Assembly (NCBI GenBank): GCA_017470165.1
Contig: JAFUEX010000001.1
Location: 58,614-122,613 of the forward strand
Reading direction: 5' to 3'
Origin: Alphaproteobacteria bacterium
Lineage (GTDB): Bacteria > Pseudomonadota > Alphaproteobacteria > RF32 > CAG-239
DNA: 64,000 nucleotides
Every line of letters begins with the position of its first letter. Positions within the stretch are counted from its first letter, which is position 1. Under the pieces are notes generated by a model, which did not search any database, had not been told where the DNA came from, and saw nothing but the letters and a program-made list of their open reading frames with translations. This document shows positions 24,492-32,912 of this stretch, piece by piece. Both the position numbers and the translations under genes were made by a program.

Positions 24492-25410
24492 AAAAATCAT
24501 CTTATACGCTGTCTGCCTTATGGCCTTTTCCGGCCGTGGCAATGCCGAGGAGCTGTGGCTGCGCAATATTCCTTTGAGCGCCCTCAACCGGCTTTATGCC
24601 GATGTCGGTTATCAGGGAGAAAAGGATTATTTGATGCTGGATACTCTCAAATATCCGCCGATATTTCTCAAAAATTTTCCCGCTGAATTTTTTGCCATTG
24701 AAGATGAACAGCAACGCAACCGAATGTTTATCAAAATTTTGGCACCTCTGACCCTCAAGCTCAATCAGGATATTTTGGCCAAGCGGCGTAATATTGAAGA
24801 TATTGCAAAGCGTTCCCCTACGTTGCTTTCGCTTGAGGATATTGCAGTCCTTGAGAGCGCAAGCAAAAAATATGACATATTTAGCCGCCTGAAAGGAACG
24901 GAACGTTATAATTATCTCACCAAGGAGCTGCTGCGGCGGGTTGATGTAATTCCGCCCTCGGTAATGATAACCGCCGCGGCTATTGATACTGATTTTGGTG
25001 CGTCGCGTGCCCTTAAACAAGGCAATTCGCTTTATAAAATTCTCAATTGGAACACCGCCGAGGGGCTTAAACCGATTGGTGATGAAAATGCCGAATATCG
25101 TTTGCGCACCTATCCCGATATCTATGCCTCATTGCAAGATTTCGCCTATCGAATTAATACTTCGCCAAATTTTGAGTTCTTTCGCATCACTCGCGAGCAA
25201 ACACGTGCTGAGGCCTCAACCTATCGCATCTCGGGACATCAGATTGCCACCTATTTGTTCACCAACTCCGAGCTCAAAAATTATGCCGGTGTTTTTGATT
25301 ATACGATGTCTTATTACGAGCTGCCCATTATTGACCGGTCGCTTTTGGATGAGCAAATGGTCTCATCCGATATTGTCCGCAAGTATACAAAGTTCAAAAC
25401 CGCGCCCTAA
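24469..25410 (+). CDS. Bax-like glucosaminidase-family protein, exported
   Basis: A 313-residue protein. GAGG supports the ATG at 24469; an ATG at 24484 would give a cleaner signal peptide (MLKKIILYAVCLMAFSGRGN). It overlaps the nfu gene by 23 bp (8 bp with the later start). Residues about 160-260 match the Bax/FlgJ-type glucosaminidase core: VIPPSVMITAAAIDTDFGAS, then SLYKILNW. In active GH73 enzymes the second block reads AA-x-E-S-x-G; here the Glu position is Asp (AAIDTDFG). The protein should act on peptidoglycan in the periplasm, but activity is uncertain because of that change. Confidence 0.8.
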   Translation: MPQPTMLKKIILYAVCLMAFSGRGNAEELWLRNIPLSALNRLYADVGYQGEKDYLMLDTLKYPPIFLKNFPAEFFAIEDEQQRNRMFIKILAPLTLKLNQDILAKRRNIEDIAKRSPTLLSLEDIAVLESASKKYDIFSRLKGTERYNYLTKELLRRVDVIPPSVMITAAAIDTDFGASRALKQGNSLYKILNWNTAEGLKPIGDENAEYRLRTYPDIYASLQDFAYRINTSPNFEFFRITREQTRAEASTYRISGHQIATYLFTNSELKNYAGVFDYTMSYYELPIIDRSLLDEQMVSSDIVRKYTKFKTAP

Positions 25411-25464
25411 ACAGCGTTGGGTTGTTCTGCCGTTGTCAGATTAAACACAAGAGGAGAAACAAAA

Positions 25465-26016
25465 ATGGAAGAGTGGTTGTCCAAATTGCTGACGTTTTTT
25501 ATTATTAACAAGCAAAAAAGGCGCAGTGCTCGTCGCAAAATTCGTAGTTTTTTATATGCTCAAAGGGTGTATAAAACCGCCCGCAGCGTTGGTAAAAATT
25601 TGCACGTAAGGGGGTATACGACAGTTACGAAAACCACGATTCTGGGCGATAACGTGAGCTTTAACGGTATGAAAATCAGTGGTGGGGGGGGGGTAAAAAT
25701 AGGCGACTGGTTTCATTCGGGTGAGGAATGTGTGATTATCACCCAAAATCACAATTATGATACTGGCAACGCTATTCCCTATGATGATACTTATGCTTAC
25801 AAAGATGTCGAAATAGGTGATTTTGTGTGGTTGGGCACCCGAGTTATGATATTACCCGGAACCACCATAGGCGAGGGGGCGATTATTCAGGCAGGCGCCG
25901 TCGTGCACGGAAATATTCCGCCCTATGCCATCGTCGGCGGCAATCCGGCCAAAGTTTTTAAGTATCGGGATATCGAACATTTTAAGGCACTGAAGGCAGC
26001 CGGCAAATTTTATTGA
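25465..26016 (+). CDS. Hexapeptide-repeat O-acyltransferase, with G10 tract
   Basis: A 183-residue protein behind AGAGGAG. It has left-handed beta-helix hexapeptide repeats and the typical end VGGNPAKVFKYRDIEHF of the CatB/NodL/WcaF-type acetyltransferases; HNYDTG has the catalytic His. These enzymes acetylate sugars of surface glycans. Residues 73-76 are four glycines encoded through a run of ten G (25684-25693). Gain or loss of one G would truncate the protein, so the gene may be phase-variable; it is currently in frame. It is 54 bp behind the Bax-like gene. Confidence 0.88.
   Translation: MEEWLSKLLTFFIINKQKRRSARRKIRSFLYAQRVYKTARSVGKNLHVRGYTTVTKTTILGDNVSFNGMKISGGGGVKIGDWFHSGEECVIITQNHNYDTGNAIPYDDTYAYKDVEIGDFVWLGTRVMILPGTTIGEGAIIQAGAVVHGNIPPYAIVGGNPAKVFKYRDIEHFKALKAAGKFY
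25684..25693 (+). repeat. Homopolymeric G10 tract (in frame)
   Basis: Ten consecutive G inside the acyltransferase gene, far longer than expected by chance in this composition and of the length that slips in phase-variable genes. Confidence 0.85.
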
Positions 26017-26139
26017 GCGAAAAACAACACTGTCTTTGTGGTATCAGGCGTCGCCTTGTGAGCTAAATTTAAAAAATGGTTTATTTTTTTTATTTTTATG
26101 TTATAGCAAAAAATATAGTTCAATTTTAACTGTTAAAAT

Positions 26140-27351
26140 ATGAAATACAAAAAGAAACTCAAACGTGCGTACAGCCCGCATTACGCGGAGAAGAAGTCGC
26201 TGTTTTCCGAGAAGGAGATTATTTTTCGTTCTTCGGGAAAGGCGCGGGCTGTAAAGATTTCGTCCCGTTCGCAGCTTATTGGCACGGTGGTGCTGATTCT
26301 GCTGGCAATATGGGGCGCGCACGCCTATCATATTTATCACAAATCCGACCGCATAATCTACAAGAAGGATATGGAGCTGGTGCGGGCCAAAAATGCCTAC
26401 GAAGACCTGATGGGCGATTTTATGGCAATCCAGCGCAACATCGACGAGGTTTTGAGCTCCAGCAAAAATAAGGAGATTGAGACTTACAAGAAAAAAGCGA
26501 TGATTGTGGAAGATAAAATAAAGCAGATAAGCTCGTCCAAGGGCTGGAACGAAAAGACGGTCAATGAGAAGGCTGATATAAACGAGGCTTTGTTGCAGCG
26601 CGATTTGGCGGCGGCCGAGCGGGATGCGCTGAAGGAGCAGCTCGCCGAGATGGAAGATGCCGTACAGAATATTAAGAAGGCCGAGCTGGAGGTTTTTAAG
26701 AAAGTGGAGGCTATCGCCTCTAAAGAGGTGGATAAGATTAAGAGCGCGTTTTCACAAGCAAACGGCGCTCTGAAAGCGCAAGGCGTTTACTTTAATCCTT
26801 TGGCCAATTCCGGCAAGCGGGATTCCAAGGGTGGTTTGTTTGAAAAAGATTCTTCCATCGAACTGCGCGACAAAGAGATTATTGAGCGGATAAGCAATAT
26901 CTATAAGGCAGTTGACGATGTGGAATATTACCGCGAGGTGGCCAAGGCAGTGCCTTTCGGCAAGCCGGTTTGGAGCTATTGGGTCAGCTCGAAATTCGGC
27001 GCGCGTAGCGACCCGTTCAATCGTAAAGTTACCGGTCATAAAGGAGTGGATTTGGCAGCCAGAATGGGCAACAAAATCAGAATTATGGCCAAGGGAAGAG
27101 TGATAAAAACCGAGCACTCTAACAAAGGCTATGGCAATTTGGTGGTAGTGGATCACGGTAATGGTTTTAAGACCAAGTATGCGCATCTTTCTAAAATCTA
27201 TGTCAAGGAAGGCGATAATTTGAATATTAATGACGCTGTCGGTGAGGTCGGGTCTACGGGGCGTTCGACCGGTCCGCATTTGCACTATGAGGTTTTATAT
27301 CAGGGCAAACCGGTGGATCCGATGCCGTTTATTCAAGCGAAATTATCTTAA
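26140..27351 (+). CDS. M23 (LytM-type) peptidoglycan endopeptidase, membrane-anchored
   Basis: A 403-residue protein. One N-terminal membrane segment (about 47-65), a coiled coil (about 80-200), and an M23 domain at about 290-395 with intact zinc motifs HKGVD and GPHLHYEV. The domain should cut peptide cross-links in the periplasm. The coiled-coil plus M23 layout resembles EnvC/MepM-type proteins. The next gene encodes a bactofilin 19 bp downstream; M23 peptidase and bactofilin pairs are known to cooperate in cell-shape control. Confidence 0.93.
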   Translation: MKYKKKLKRAYSPHYAEKKSLFSEKEIIFRSSGKARAVKISSRSQLIGTVVLILLAIWGAHAYHIYHKSDRIIYKKDMELVRAKNAYEDLMGDFMAIQRNIDEVLSSSKNKEIETYKKKAMIVEDKIKQISSSKGWNEKTVNEKADINEALLQRDLAAAERDALKEQLAEMEDAVQNIKKAELEVFKKVEAIASKEVDKIKSAFSQANGALKAQGVYFNPLANSGKRDSKGGLFEKDSSIELRDKEIIERISNIYKAVDDVEYYREVAKAVPFGKPVWSYWVSSKFGARSDPFNRKVTGHKGVDLAARMGNKIRIMAKGRVIKTEHSNKGYGNLVVVDHGNGFKTKYAHLSKIYVKEGDNLNINDAVGEVGSTGRSTGPHLHYEVLYQGKPVDPMPFIQAKLS

Positions 27352-27369
27352 AAAACAAGGGGAATTGGT

Positions 27370-27861
27370 ATGAAAAACTTAAAAAGGCTGATTTATGTAA
27401 AGCTGGCTCGCCGGATGAGCAAAAATGACGGCGCTCCGGTGCCGACGATTATCGGGGAGAGCTCTCGTCTGTTGGGAAATATCGAGAGCGACGGGATGAT
27501 TCACGTCGATGGCACCATCGAGGGTGATGTAACCTGCGATGAGTTGATTATCGGAGTAAAAGGTATGGTGGCTGGCTCGGTTACTACCTCTAATTTGCAA
27601 TTGTTCGGCACCTTGAAAGGCAAAGCCAAGGCAGACAATTTGTTTATCGCCAAATCGGCCAAGCTGATGGGAGATGCCACGCATAATACCATAGCGATTG
27701 AGCCTGGGGCTTATATTGATGGTCACTGCATTCGCAACAACAATGTAGTGGCGTTTGAGCAAAAGCAAGAGGTAGTGGTGCCGATTGTTGTAAAAAGTGC
27801 GGCGGTTGGCGCGGATAATCTTTCGGCCAAGAAAAATTCGGCGCATCAACGCAAAAAATAA
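27370..27861 (+). CDS. Bactofilin (polymer-forming cytoskeletal protein)
   Basis: A 163-residue protein. The central beta-helix (about 28-125) has the regular bactofilin repeats, for example LLGNIESDGMIHVDGTIEGD and the repeated KGMVAGSVTTSNLQLFGTLK. Bactofilins form membrane-associated filaments that position peptidoglycan enzymes. Adjacent to the M23 peptidase and followed by a terminator, so the two make an operon. Confidence 0.93.
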   Translation: MKNLKRLIYVKLARRMSKNDGAPVPTIIGESSRLLGNIESDGMIHVDGTIEGDVTCDELIIGVKGMVAGSVTTSNLQLFGTLKGKAKADNLFIAKSAKLMGDATHNTIAIEPGAYIDGHCIRNNNVVAFEQKQEVVVPIVVKSAAVGADNLSAKKNSAHQRKK

Positions 27862-27900
27862 TTGTCTTCTCAGCGCGGCACAGCGTTTGGTATAATGACT

Positions 27901-27930
27901 AAAGCCTCCCCAAGCAATGGGAGGCTTTTA
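27901..27930. terminator. Bidirectional terminator between bactofilin and mutT
   Basis: GCCTCCC (27904-27910) and GGGAGGC (27919-27925) form the core stem, flanked by AAA on the left and TTTT on the right; it can serve both convergent genes. Confidence 0.88.
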
Positions 27931-27948
27931 TGCATAAAAATGCGTTTT

Positions 27949-28344
27949 TTAGATTTCCGCTGTCAAATGTTTCAAGAGAGGAATATCCGCCGGTGCAAAG
28001 TCATAATTACTCAGTTCATTGCGAAAAACCCAAGCAACCGCCGTATGCTCGGTGTCAACAATCGTGACATTTTCATCTTGCATCGTGGCATAAAATAAAT
28101 TGATTTCCACCTGCGCAAAATCATAAATATATGTAGTTTGTGCAATAAAATCGCCGATAACAGTTTCGATTCCCAGTTCCTCTCGCAGCTCGCGTTTAAG
28201 GGCTTGGGGCAGGGTTTCGCCGGCCTCAGGCTTGCCTCCGGGAAACTCCCATTTGAGCGGCGGCAGTTTGTTTGCCGGCCGTTGAGCAATAAATATTTTG
28301 CCGTCTTTTTGCAGCACAGCGGCTGCCACCTGTATATGCTTCAT
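27949..28344 (-). CDS. mutT: NUDIX hydrolase, MutT (8-oxo-dGTP diphosphatase)
   Basis: A 131-residue protein. The Nudix box GX5EX7REUXEEXGU is complete at residues 37-59 (G37, E43, R51-E52, E55-E56, G58). It has the MutT-like N-terminus VAAAVLQKDGKIFIAQRP and KWEFPGGK. MutT removes oxidised dGTP from the nucleotide pool. A TTG just upstream is an alternative start but ATG is preferred. Confidence 0.9.
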   Translation of the reverse strand: MKHIQVAAAVLQKDGKIFIAQRPANKLPPLKWEFPGGKPEAGETLPQALKRELREELGIETVIGDFIAQTTYIYDFAQVEINLFYATMQDENVTIVDTEHTAVAWVFRNELSNYDFAPADIPLLKHLTAEI

Positions 28345-28452
28345 CAACCATATCCCAAAGTTAAAGTTGTTATTTCAGATTAATATTTTATATTGATAAG
28401 TCAAATAAATAAGTTTATCTTAAGACAAGTTTTTATCTAAAGAGAGGTTGCA

Positions 28453-28944
28453 ATGTTGAGATTGTGGACAATAGCGTTGGTTTTGCTTCTTGCCGGTACG
28501 GCGCAGGCTCAAGTCAGTACGACCGCCACACCTGAGGATATTAAGCAAGAAGCAGCGGATATTGTTAAGGCAGAAGAACAGGCTGCCTTAGACGGTGAGG
28601 AGTTGATGAGCAAAAAAGCACGGCGGCGCGCCAAATATCTTGAACAGGTAAAAGCCGAGCGCGCGCAGGAAACCAACCGGTTCAAGCTCAAAGCTATTGC
28701 CAATGCCGAGGCTCGCGAGAAAAAATATGAGGAAAAATTGAAACGAATGGAAGAAAAAGAATCTCGTTTCCAAAAAGCCGCTCGTCTCGAGATGGAAGAA
28801 AAAGATCAAGAGGAGCTGGAAAAATTGCAAGAGCCGTCTCAGTCGCGTTTTAAGGAATTAGCTAAACAGCGAGCCCAAGAGCGCGCACTTAAGCAAGAAC
28901 TCAAGGAGCAGCGTTTGCACCGCAACCGCAAAACCGAGCAGTAA
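28453..28944 (+). CDS. Exported coiled-coil protein, unknown function
   Basis: A 163-residue protein behind GAGAGG. It has a signal peptide, MLRLWTIALVLLLAGTAQAQ, with likely cleavage after AQA. The rest is almost entirely charged helix, rich in Lys, Glu and Arg, with heptad-like repeats (about 45-160), so a periplasmic coiled coil. No family recognised. Convergent neighbours none; divergent from mutT. Confidence 0.65.
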   Translation: MLRLWTIALVLLLAGTAQAQVSTTATPEDIKQEAADIVKAEEQAALDGEELMSKKARRRAKYLEQVKAERAQETNRFKLKAIANAEAREKKYEEKLKRMEEKESRFQKAARLEMEEKDQEELEKLQEPSQSRFKELAKQRAQERALKQELKEQRLHRNRKTEQ

Positions 28945-29055
28945 ATTTATTTTCATTGGGCGATTTTTATAAACTTTTTTTTAACCAAATAAGCGTATTT
29001 AGGTTAGATGAGAACAGAACGTAACCTTTTTATTTTTTTTATTTGGAGAACTATA

Positions 29056-29379
29056 ATGTACAAGTTTAATGAAGATGCAATCAGAGAGGCTGCTTATTAT
29101 ATTTGGAAAAACAATGGCTGTCAGCAGGGAACCAGCTTGAGTGATTGGGATGCGGCGATTAATCAATTGTCGGCTCAGGCGGCCTTTTCGGTTAAGATGG
29201 CCAATAAGTCGTCGGCAACCTTGAAAAAGACTGCTTCTTCAACCGCCAAGAAAACAGCGTCATTGAGAAATGTTAAGTCGATTGTACTGAGCCCGATTTC
29301 GGCATTGAAATCTTCGGTAGCTACCAAAAAATCGACCACTAAAAAATGCAACACCTGCAAAACAACCAAAAAGAAGTAG
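29056..29379 (+). CDS. DUF2934 protein with histone-like Lys-rich tail
   Basis: A 107-residue protein starting at the ATG behind GGAG; an upstream non-ATG start is unlikely. Residues 6-42 match DUF2934 (IREAAYYIWKNNGCQQGTSL then SDWDAAINQL). The remainder is a low-complexity tail rich in Lys, Ser, Thr and Ala (KKTASSTAKKTASLRN, then KKSTTKKCNTCKTTKKK), like H1-type DNA-binding tails. A role in nucleoid binding is an inference from the tail. Followed by a strong terminator. Confidence 0.75.
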   Translation: MYKFNEDAIREAAYYIWKNNGCQQGTSLSDWDAAINQLSAQAAFSVKMANKSSATLKKTASSTAKKTASLRNVKSIVLSPISALKSSVATKKSTTKKCNTCKTTKKK

Positions 29380-29412
29380 TTTTTAATCTGCTGACTTCAG
29401 GTGAAAGTTTAG

Positions 29413-29443
29413 ACCCTCCGAAAAATTCTTCGGAGGGTTTTTT
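29413..29443 (+). terminator. Rho-independent terminator after the DUF2934 gene
   Basis: ACCCTCCGAA (29413-29422) pairs with TTCGGAGGGT (29429-29438), then a T run. It overlaps the end of the convergent GtrA gene. Confidence 0.9.
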
Positions 29444-29873
29444 AGTGCTTAAAAGCAAAATATTTCATCAGGATATAGCTGGAAACGGTGGTGGCCGAAA
29501 CGGCGATTATCTGCGCCCAATAAGGATTGATACTGCATACATCAACCAGCATTTTTAAGAGACCGGCATTGATGACATAAGCCACGGCCCACACATTGAT
29601 ACACTTAAGATACTCCTTAAGCCAAACGCGCCAAGAGCCCGCAGTGCAAAAGACAAAAATTTTTTGCGTGCTGAATGATGACAGCGTAGATATTATCCAC
29701 GAAAGCGACAAGGCAATCTGATAATGTGCATCGCCCAAAAGCAACAGCAGCAAAACATACAGCACATATTGCACACAGGCATTAAACCCGCCCACCAAAA
29801 CAAAGCGAACTTTATCGGGCAGAGTAAACCAATATTTCCATATCAGCCAAAACAATTTGACAGGGCTTAGCAT
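29442..29873 (-). CDS. GtrA-family membrane protein
   Basis: A 143-residue protein with four hydrophobic segments. KVRFVLVGGFNACVQYVLYV (about 20-39) is the typical GtrA opening, and the family-typical end has QIIAVSATTVSSYILMKYFAF. GtrA-like proteins help pass lipid-linked sugars across the inner membrane. The gene follows flgE by a few bases on the same strand, although the functions are not obviously linked. A GTG 3 bp upstream is an alternative start. Confidence 0.85.
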   Translation of the reverse strand: MLSPVKLFWLIWKYWFTLPDKVRFVLVGGFNACVQYVLYVLLLLLLGDAHYQIALSLSWIISTLSSFSTQKIFVFCTAGSWRVWLKEYLKCINVWAVAYVINAGLLKMLVDVCSINPYWAQIIAVSATTVSSYILMKYFAFKH

Positions 29874-29877
29874 CACA

Positions 29878-31089
29878 TCAGCTCTTCAAATCAATCAGCA
29901 AAGACAGCATTTCGTCATTAACGGTAAAACTTTGCGCATTAAGCGAATAGGTGCGCTGCGTTACAATCATCTTAGAAAATTCTTCAGCCAAATCAACAGT
30001 AGAGCGTTCGATTGACGAAGGAACAATCAGGCCTTGGGTATCCACAAAAAAGCTGTTTCCCACCTCACCGTTGGCAGTAAACAAAGTTGTGTTATAAGCA
30101 TTAAGGTTTTCGGGTGCGGTAAATCCGGTGATAGCCAGCTTGGCTATGTTATACGGCGAGGCATTGTCATATTTGGCCTGCAACACTCCGTCGACATCAA
30201 AGGCCAAACCAATCAGGTTGGCAGAGGGTGAACCGTTTTGCTCTATTTTGGTAACCTGCGATGACGAGGCATATTGTGTCAGTTCGCTCAAATCGATTTT
30301 GACACTGCTTCGGCTGCCATCATCCCAGTTGATGGAGGCGGTAACATTTTCCGGTGAGCGAATAGAACCGTCAGTGTTGAAAATCACCTCCGCAGCATCA
30401 GACGATGCGCTGCCGTCTTGCAGTTGAAAACTCAACAGCCAAGCGTTTTCCTTTTCCGGATTTTGCTTAAAAATCATATTAAGGTCAGCTCCGTCATAAT
30501 TATCCGAATAAATACGGATGGTATAAATGCTGCTGTCTACGTCGCTTGCCGGCACATTGGCGATAATTTTGGCTTCGGTGGTCTCCCGCTGGGGTATGCG
30601 CTGCGGGGCATCCAAAATTATGTCGCTGTATGTGTTGGCAAATTCATCCCCGCCGTCAACCGACTTAAATCCCTGAACATTCATTCCGCCGGTGGTAATC
30701 AGATAGGTGGTATCACCTTGGGTTATCTTGGAAAAATCACCGGCGCGGGTGTAGAAAATATTGCCGAATTCATCTTCCACGGTAAAAAAAGCATTCTTGT
30801 TGCCGCTGATGGCCACATCAAAAGTATTGCCGGTAGACGAGACCAGCCCTTCCTGCAAAATATTGTTACGGTCCCAATAATTGACACCGGTAATAGCTGC
30901 GCGCGAAGAGTGAAGCCCGCTTTGCGCTCCATAGTTAAATCCCGAACCTCCCAGCATGGTATTAAACAGTGTCTCGTGTTGTTTATAGCCGGTGGTGTTC
31001 ATATTTACGATGTTATCAGAAACCGTGTTGAGCGAGTGGCTCATAGCATTGAGACCGGTAACCGAGGGAATAAAACTGGCAATAGTCAT
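29878..31089 (-). CDS. flgE: Flagellar hook protein FlgE-like
   Basis: A 403-residue protein starting at the ATG behind GAGG; a GTG at 31101 is possible but less likely. The N-terminus (SVTGLNAMSHSLNTVSDNIV, then NMNTTGYK) is the conserved rod/hook coiled-coil segment, and the C-terminus (STVDLAEEFSKMIVTQRTYS, then NDEMLSLLIDLK) is the matching end segment. Length and C-terminus favour FlgE over the shorter rod proteins. It forms the extracellular hook and is exported by the flagellar type III system. No other flagellar gene lies in the window, so it is isolated from the main cluster. Confidence 0.85.
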   Translation of the reverse strand: MTIASFIPSVTGLNAMSHSLNTVSDNIVNMNTTGYKQHETLFNTMLGGSGFNYGAQSGLHSSRAAITGVNYWDRNNILQEGLVSSTGNTFDVAISGNKNAFFTVEDEFGNIFYTRAGDFSKITQGDTTYLITTGGMNVQGFKSVDGGDEFANTYSDIILDAPQRIPQRETTEAKIIANVPASDVDSSIYTIRIYSDNYDGADLNMIFKQNPEKENAWLLSFQLQDGSASSDAAEVIFNTDGSIRSPENVTASINWDDGSRSSVKIDLSELTQYASSSQVTKIEQNGSPSANLIGLAFDVDGVLQAKYDNASPYNIAKLAITGFTAPENLNAYNTTLFTANGEVGNSFFVDTQGLIVPSSIERSTVDLAEEFSKMIVTQRTYSLNAQSFTVNDEMLSLLIDLKS

Positions 31090-31372
31090 TGGCAACCTCA
31101 CAAGGTTAGGATTAATCTATAATTTACAATAGCTATATGCAATTTTCGTGCCACTTAACCCAAACCGCTGCTGGGTAACTCAAGAAAACTTTTGTAGTTT
31201 GCAAATCTCATTATAGGTTTGTCGGGCAATAAATCCGGTTTTCCGCAAATTGAAACTTCTATTCCAACCTTTAATGATTGGGGCGCACCTAATTAACCTC
31301 ATTATAATAAAAGGAATGTCCTAAAACAAATAAAAATTCCCTCAAAACTTGCATCGGCTTAAAATTGAACCT

Positions 31373-31873
31373 ATGTATAAAAAAGAAGTACAAATTTTAG
31401 TGAGAATCAAAATGCCAGATAAAGAAGAATTTATGCCATTTCAAGCGGCAAGAAAACTTAATATGATCTTTTTGCATAGTGAGGTTTTGCGCAATGATAA
31501 AAGCCTGCAAGAAAAAATAATTAATTGGGGCTTAGAGATGTTATCAGAAGCCCGAGTTGACTGGAGCGATATGCACAAGACGGTATTAGACGCCGTGATA
31601 ACCTGCGACCGCAAAAAAGAGGCAATAAAAAGAGGACAGGCTCGCGACAAAAAATATGCACCATTCAGAGAATATTTTAAGAATTTGCAACATCAAAAAT
31701 TTATTGAGTATAAAAAACAAGGTAAGAAAATGTCTGCCAACGGTTTTGTTACATGGTTTCTGGAAAATATACCCAATGATGTTATAATTCCTTATAAAGA
31801 AAGTAATCAATATCATAAATTGGTAGGATTAGCCGAAGAAAACAATCGGGGATTTAGAAAAAAACACCCATAG
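31373..31873 (+). CDS. Conserved island protein, intact paralogue of the 14038 remnant
   Basis: A 166-residue protein starting at ATG (MYKKEVQILVRIKMPDKEEF). Mostly helical and basic. The segment KKYAPFREYFKNLQHQKFIE and KKMSANGFVTWFL is nearly identical to the truncated copy at 14038-14316. The second half (SANGFVTWFLENIP) looks like a small DNA-binding or adaptor helix bundle, but no family is recognised. In both loci it sits 90-113 bp before a candidate effector gene, so it may be an adaptor, chaperone or regulator of that module. Composition is AT-rich. Confidence 0.65.
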   Translation: MYKKEVQILVRIKMPDKEEFMPFQAARKLNMIFLHSEVLRNDKSLQEKIINWGLEMLSEARVDWSDMHKTVLDAVITCDRKKEAIKRGQARDKKYAPFREYFKNLQHQKFIEYKKQGKKMSANGFVTWFLENIPNDVIIPYKESNQYHKLVGLAEENNRGFRKKHP

Positions 31874-31942
31874 AAAGCAACGGGGGATTTTTACAACCTC
31901 TGCGGGATAGACAGGGATTTTGCTCCTTGTTAAAGTAATAGT

Positions 31943-31956
31943 TGCAAAATTTTGCA
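31943..31956. promoter_or_regulatory. Perfect 14-bp palindrome upstream of the effector-like gene
   Basis: TGCAAAATTTTGCA lies 30 bp before the ATG at 31986, between the candidate adaptor gene and the effector-like gene. Possible operator; AT-rich DNA makes chance palindromes likelier. Confidence 0.35.
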
Positions 31957-31985
31957 CTAACTTTAATTAATAGGAGTAAAAAACA

Positions 31986-32885
31986 ATGGATATGTATTCG
32001 AAATATACTTCGCCGTTCGGATATCAAACTGGCGACAACGGGATTGACAGTTACGGAGTTGACCACAGTGGTTTTAGCTTGCGTGATGAGCTGCAATATC
32101 AAGCTGCCCGCACCGATAAAGAAAATCAGCTAAAACAAACCTACGCCGCGCAAGGTCTGTCTGCAGCTAACTACCCGCAGTATACCACCAACTTTTGGGG
32201 CAACAATGCCGCAAACAACTACGGCTTCGGTGCTTCAAATATCGAGAATAATATTGCTAATATGCAAAATATGACGCCGATACCCCAAGCTATGGTTGTG
32301 CCACAAATGATGACACAACCAATTACTTCACAAGTTCAACAACCAAATAAAAGTGCTTGGGATACTATTAAACAGTGGGGGAATGCCATAGCCGATGCAA
32401 CTGAGGCCGGAGTTGTAGGTTACGCCACAGGAGTATCTTTGGGTAATTTTGATGAGGCAATGGGCGGAGCCGCAACGGCATTTGGAGTTGATTATAAAGG
32501 AGCAAGAGATGCCGTTCGTCAGCTCCAAAATAATTTAAGTCAGCAACATCCATGGGCTTATGGTGTCGGTGAATTTACTGGTGCAATGACTACCCCGATG
32601 CATCTTTTTAGGGATACTGCGAAAGTCTATAAAGCCTTAAATGCACTAACAGATACTCTAAATGCCTCTGCCGGCTATGCTGAAAATTGGAACGATTTTG
32701 GAACCAATTTAGCAGTAAACGGAGTTGCGAATATTGTGGGATTAAAGGCCGAACAATTGCCAATATTCAGAGCATCGGCAAGACCTCTTGTGCAGTTTGG
32801 CAAAAAATTTATTAAGCAAGGGATAAATTTTTCTGCTGACAAAATGAAAAATGTGTATTACAAAAATGAGGAGAAATACTACTAG
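31986..32885 (+). CDS. Effector-like or phage-structural-like protein, 299 residues
   Basis: Behind TAGGAG. N-terminal 120 residues are rich in Gln, Asn, Tyr and Pro, low in charge, a delivery-like disordered region (TNFWGNNAANNYGFGASNIE). Residues about 130-200 have VGYATGVSLGNFDEAMGGAA followed by an Arg-containing helix and HPWAYGVGEFTGAMTTP. That pattern (FxDE ... P.A...GE..G) occurs in phage-linked structural or ejected proteins of alphaproteobacteria. The C-terminus is helical and basic. No signal peptide. I read it as an effector or virion-like protein; the next gene encodes a small membrane protein. Confidence 0.5.
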   Translation: MDMYSKYTSPFGYQTGDNGIDSYGVDHSGFSLRDELQYQAARTDKENQLKQTYAAQGLSAANYPQYTTNFWGNNAANNYGFGASNIENNIANMQNMTPIPQAMVVPQMMTQPITSQVQQPNKSAWDTIKQWGNAIADATEAGVVGYATGVSLGNFDEAMGGAATAFGVDYKGARDAVRQLQNNLSQQHPWAYGVGEFTGAMTTPMHLFRDTAKVYKALNALTDTLNASAGYAENWNDFGTNLAVNGVANIVGLKAEQLPIFRASARPLVQFGKKFIKQGINFSADKMKNVYYKNEEKYY

Positions 32886-32912
32886 AAATAAAATATAATC
32901 AAGGAACAGAAT

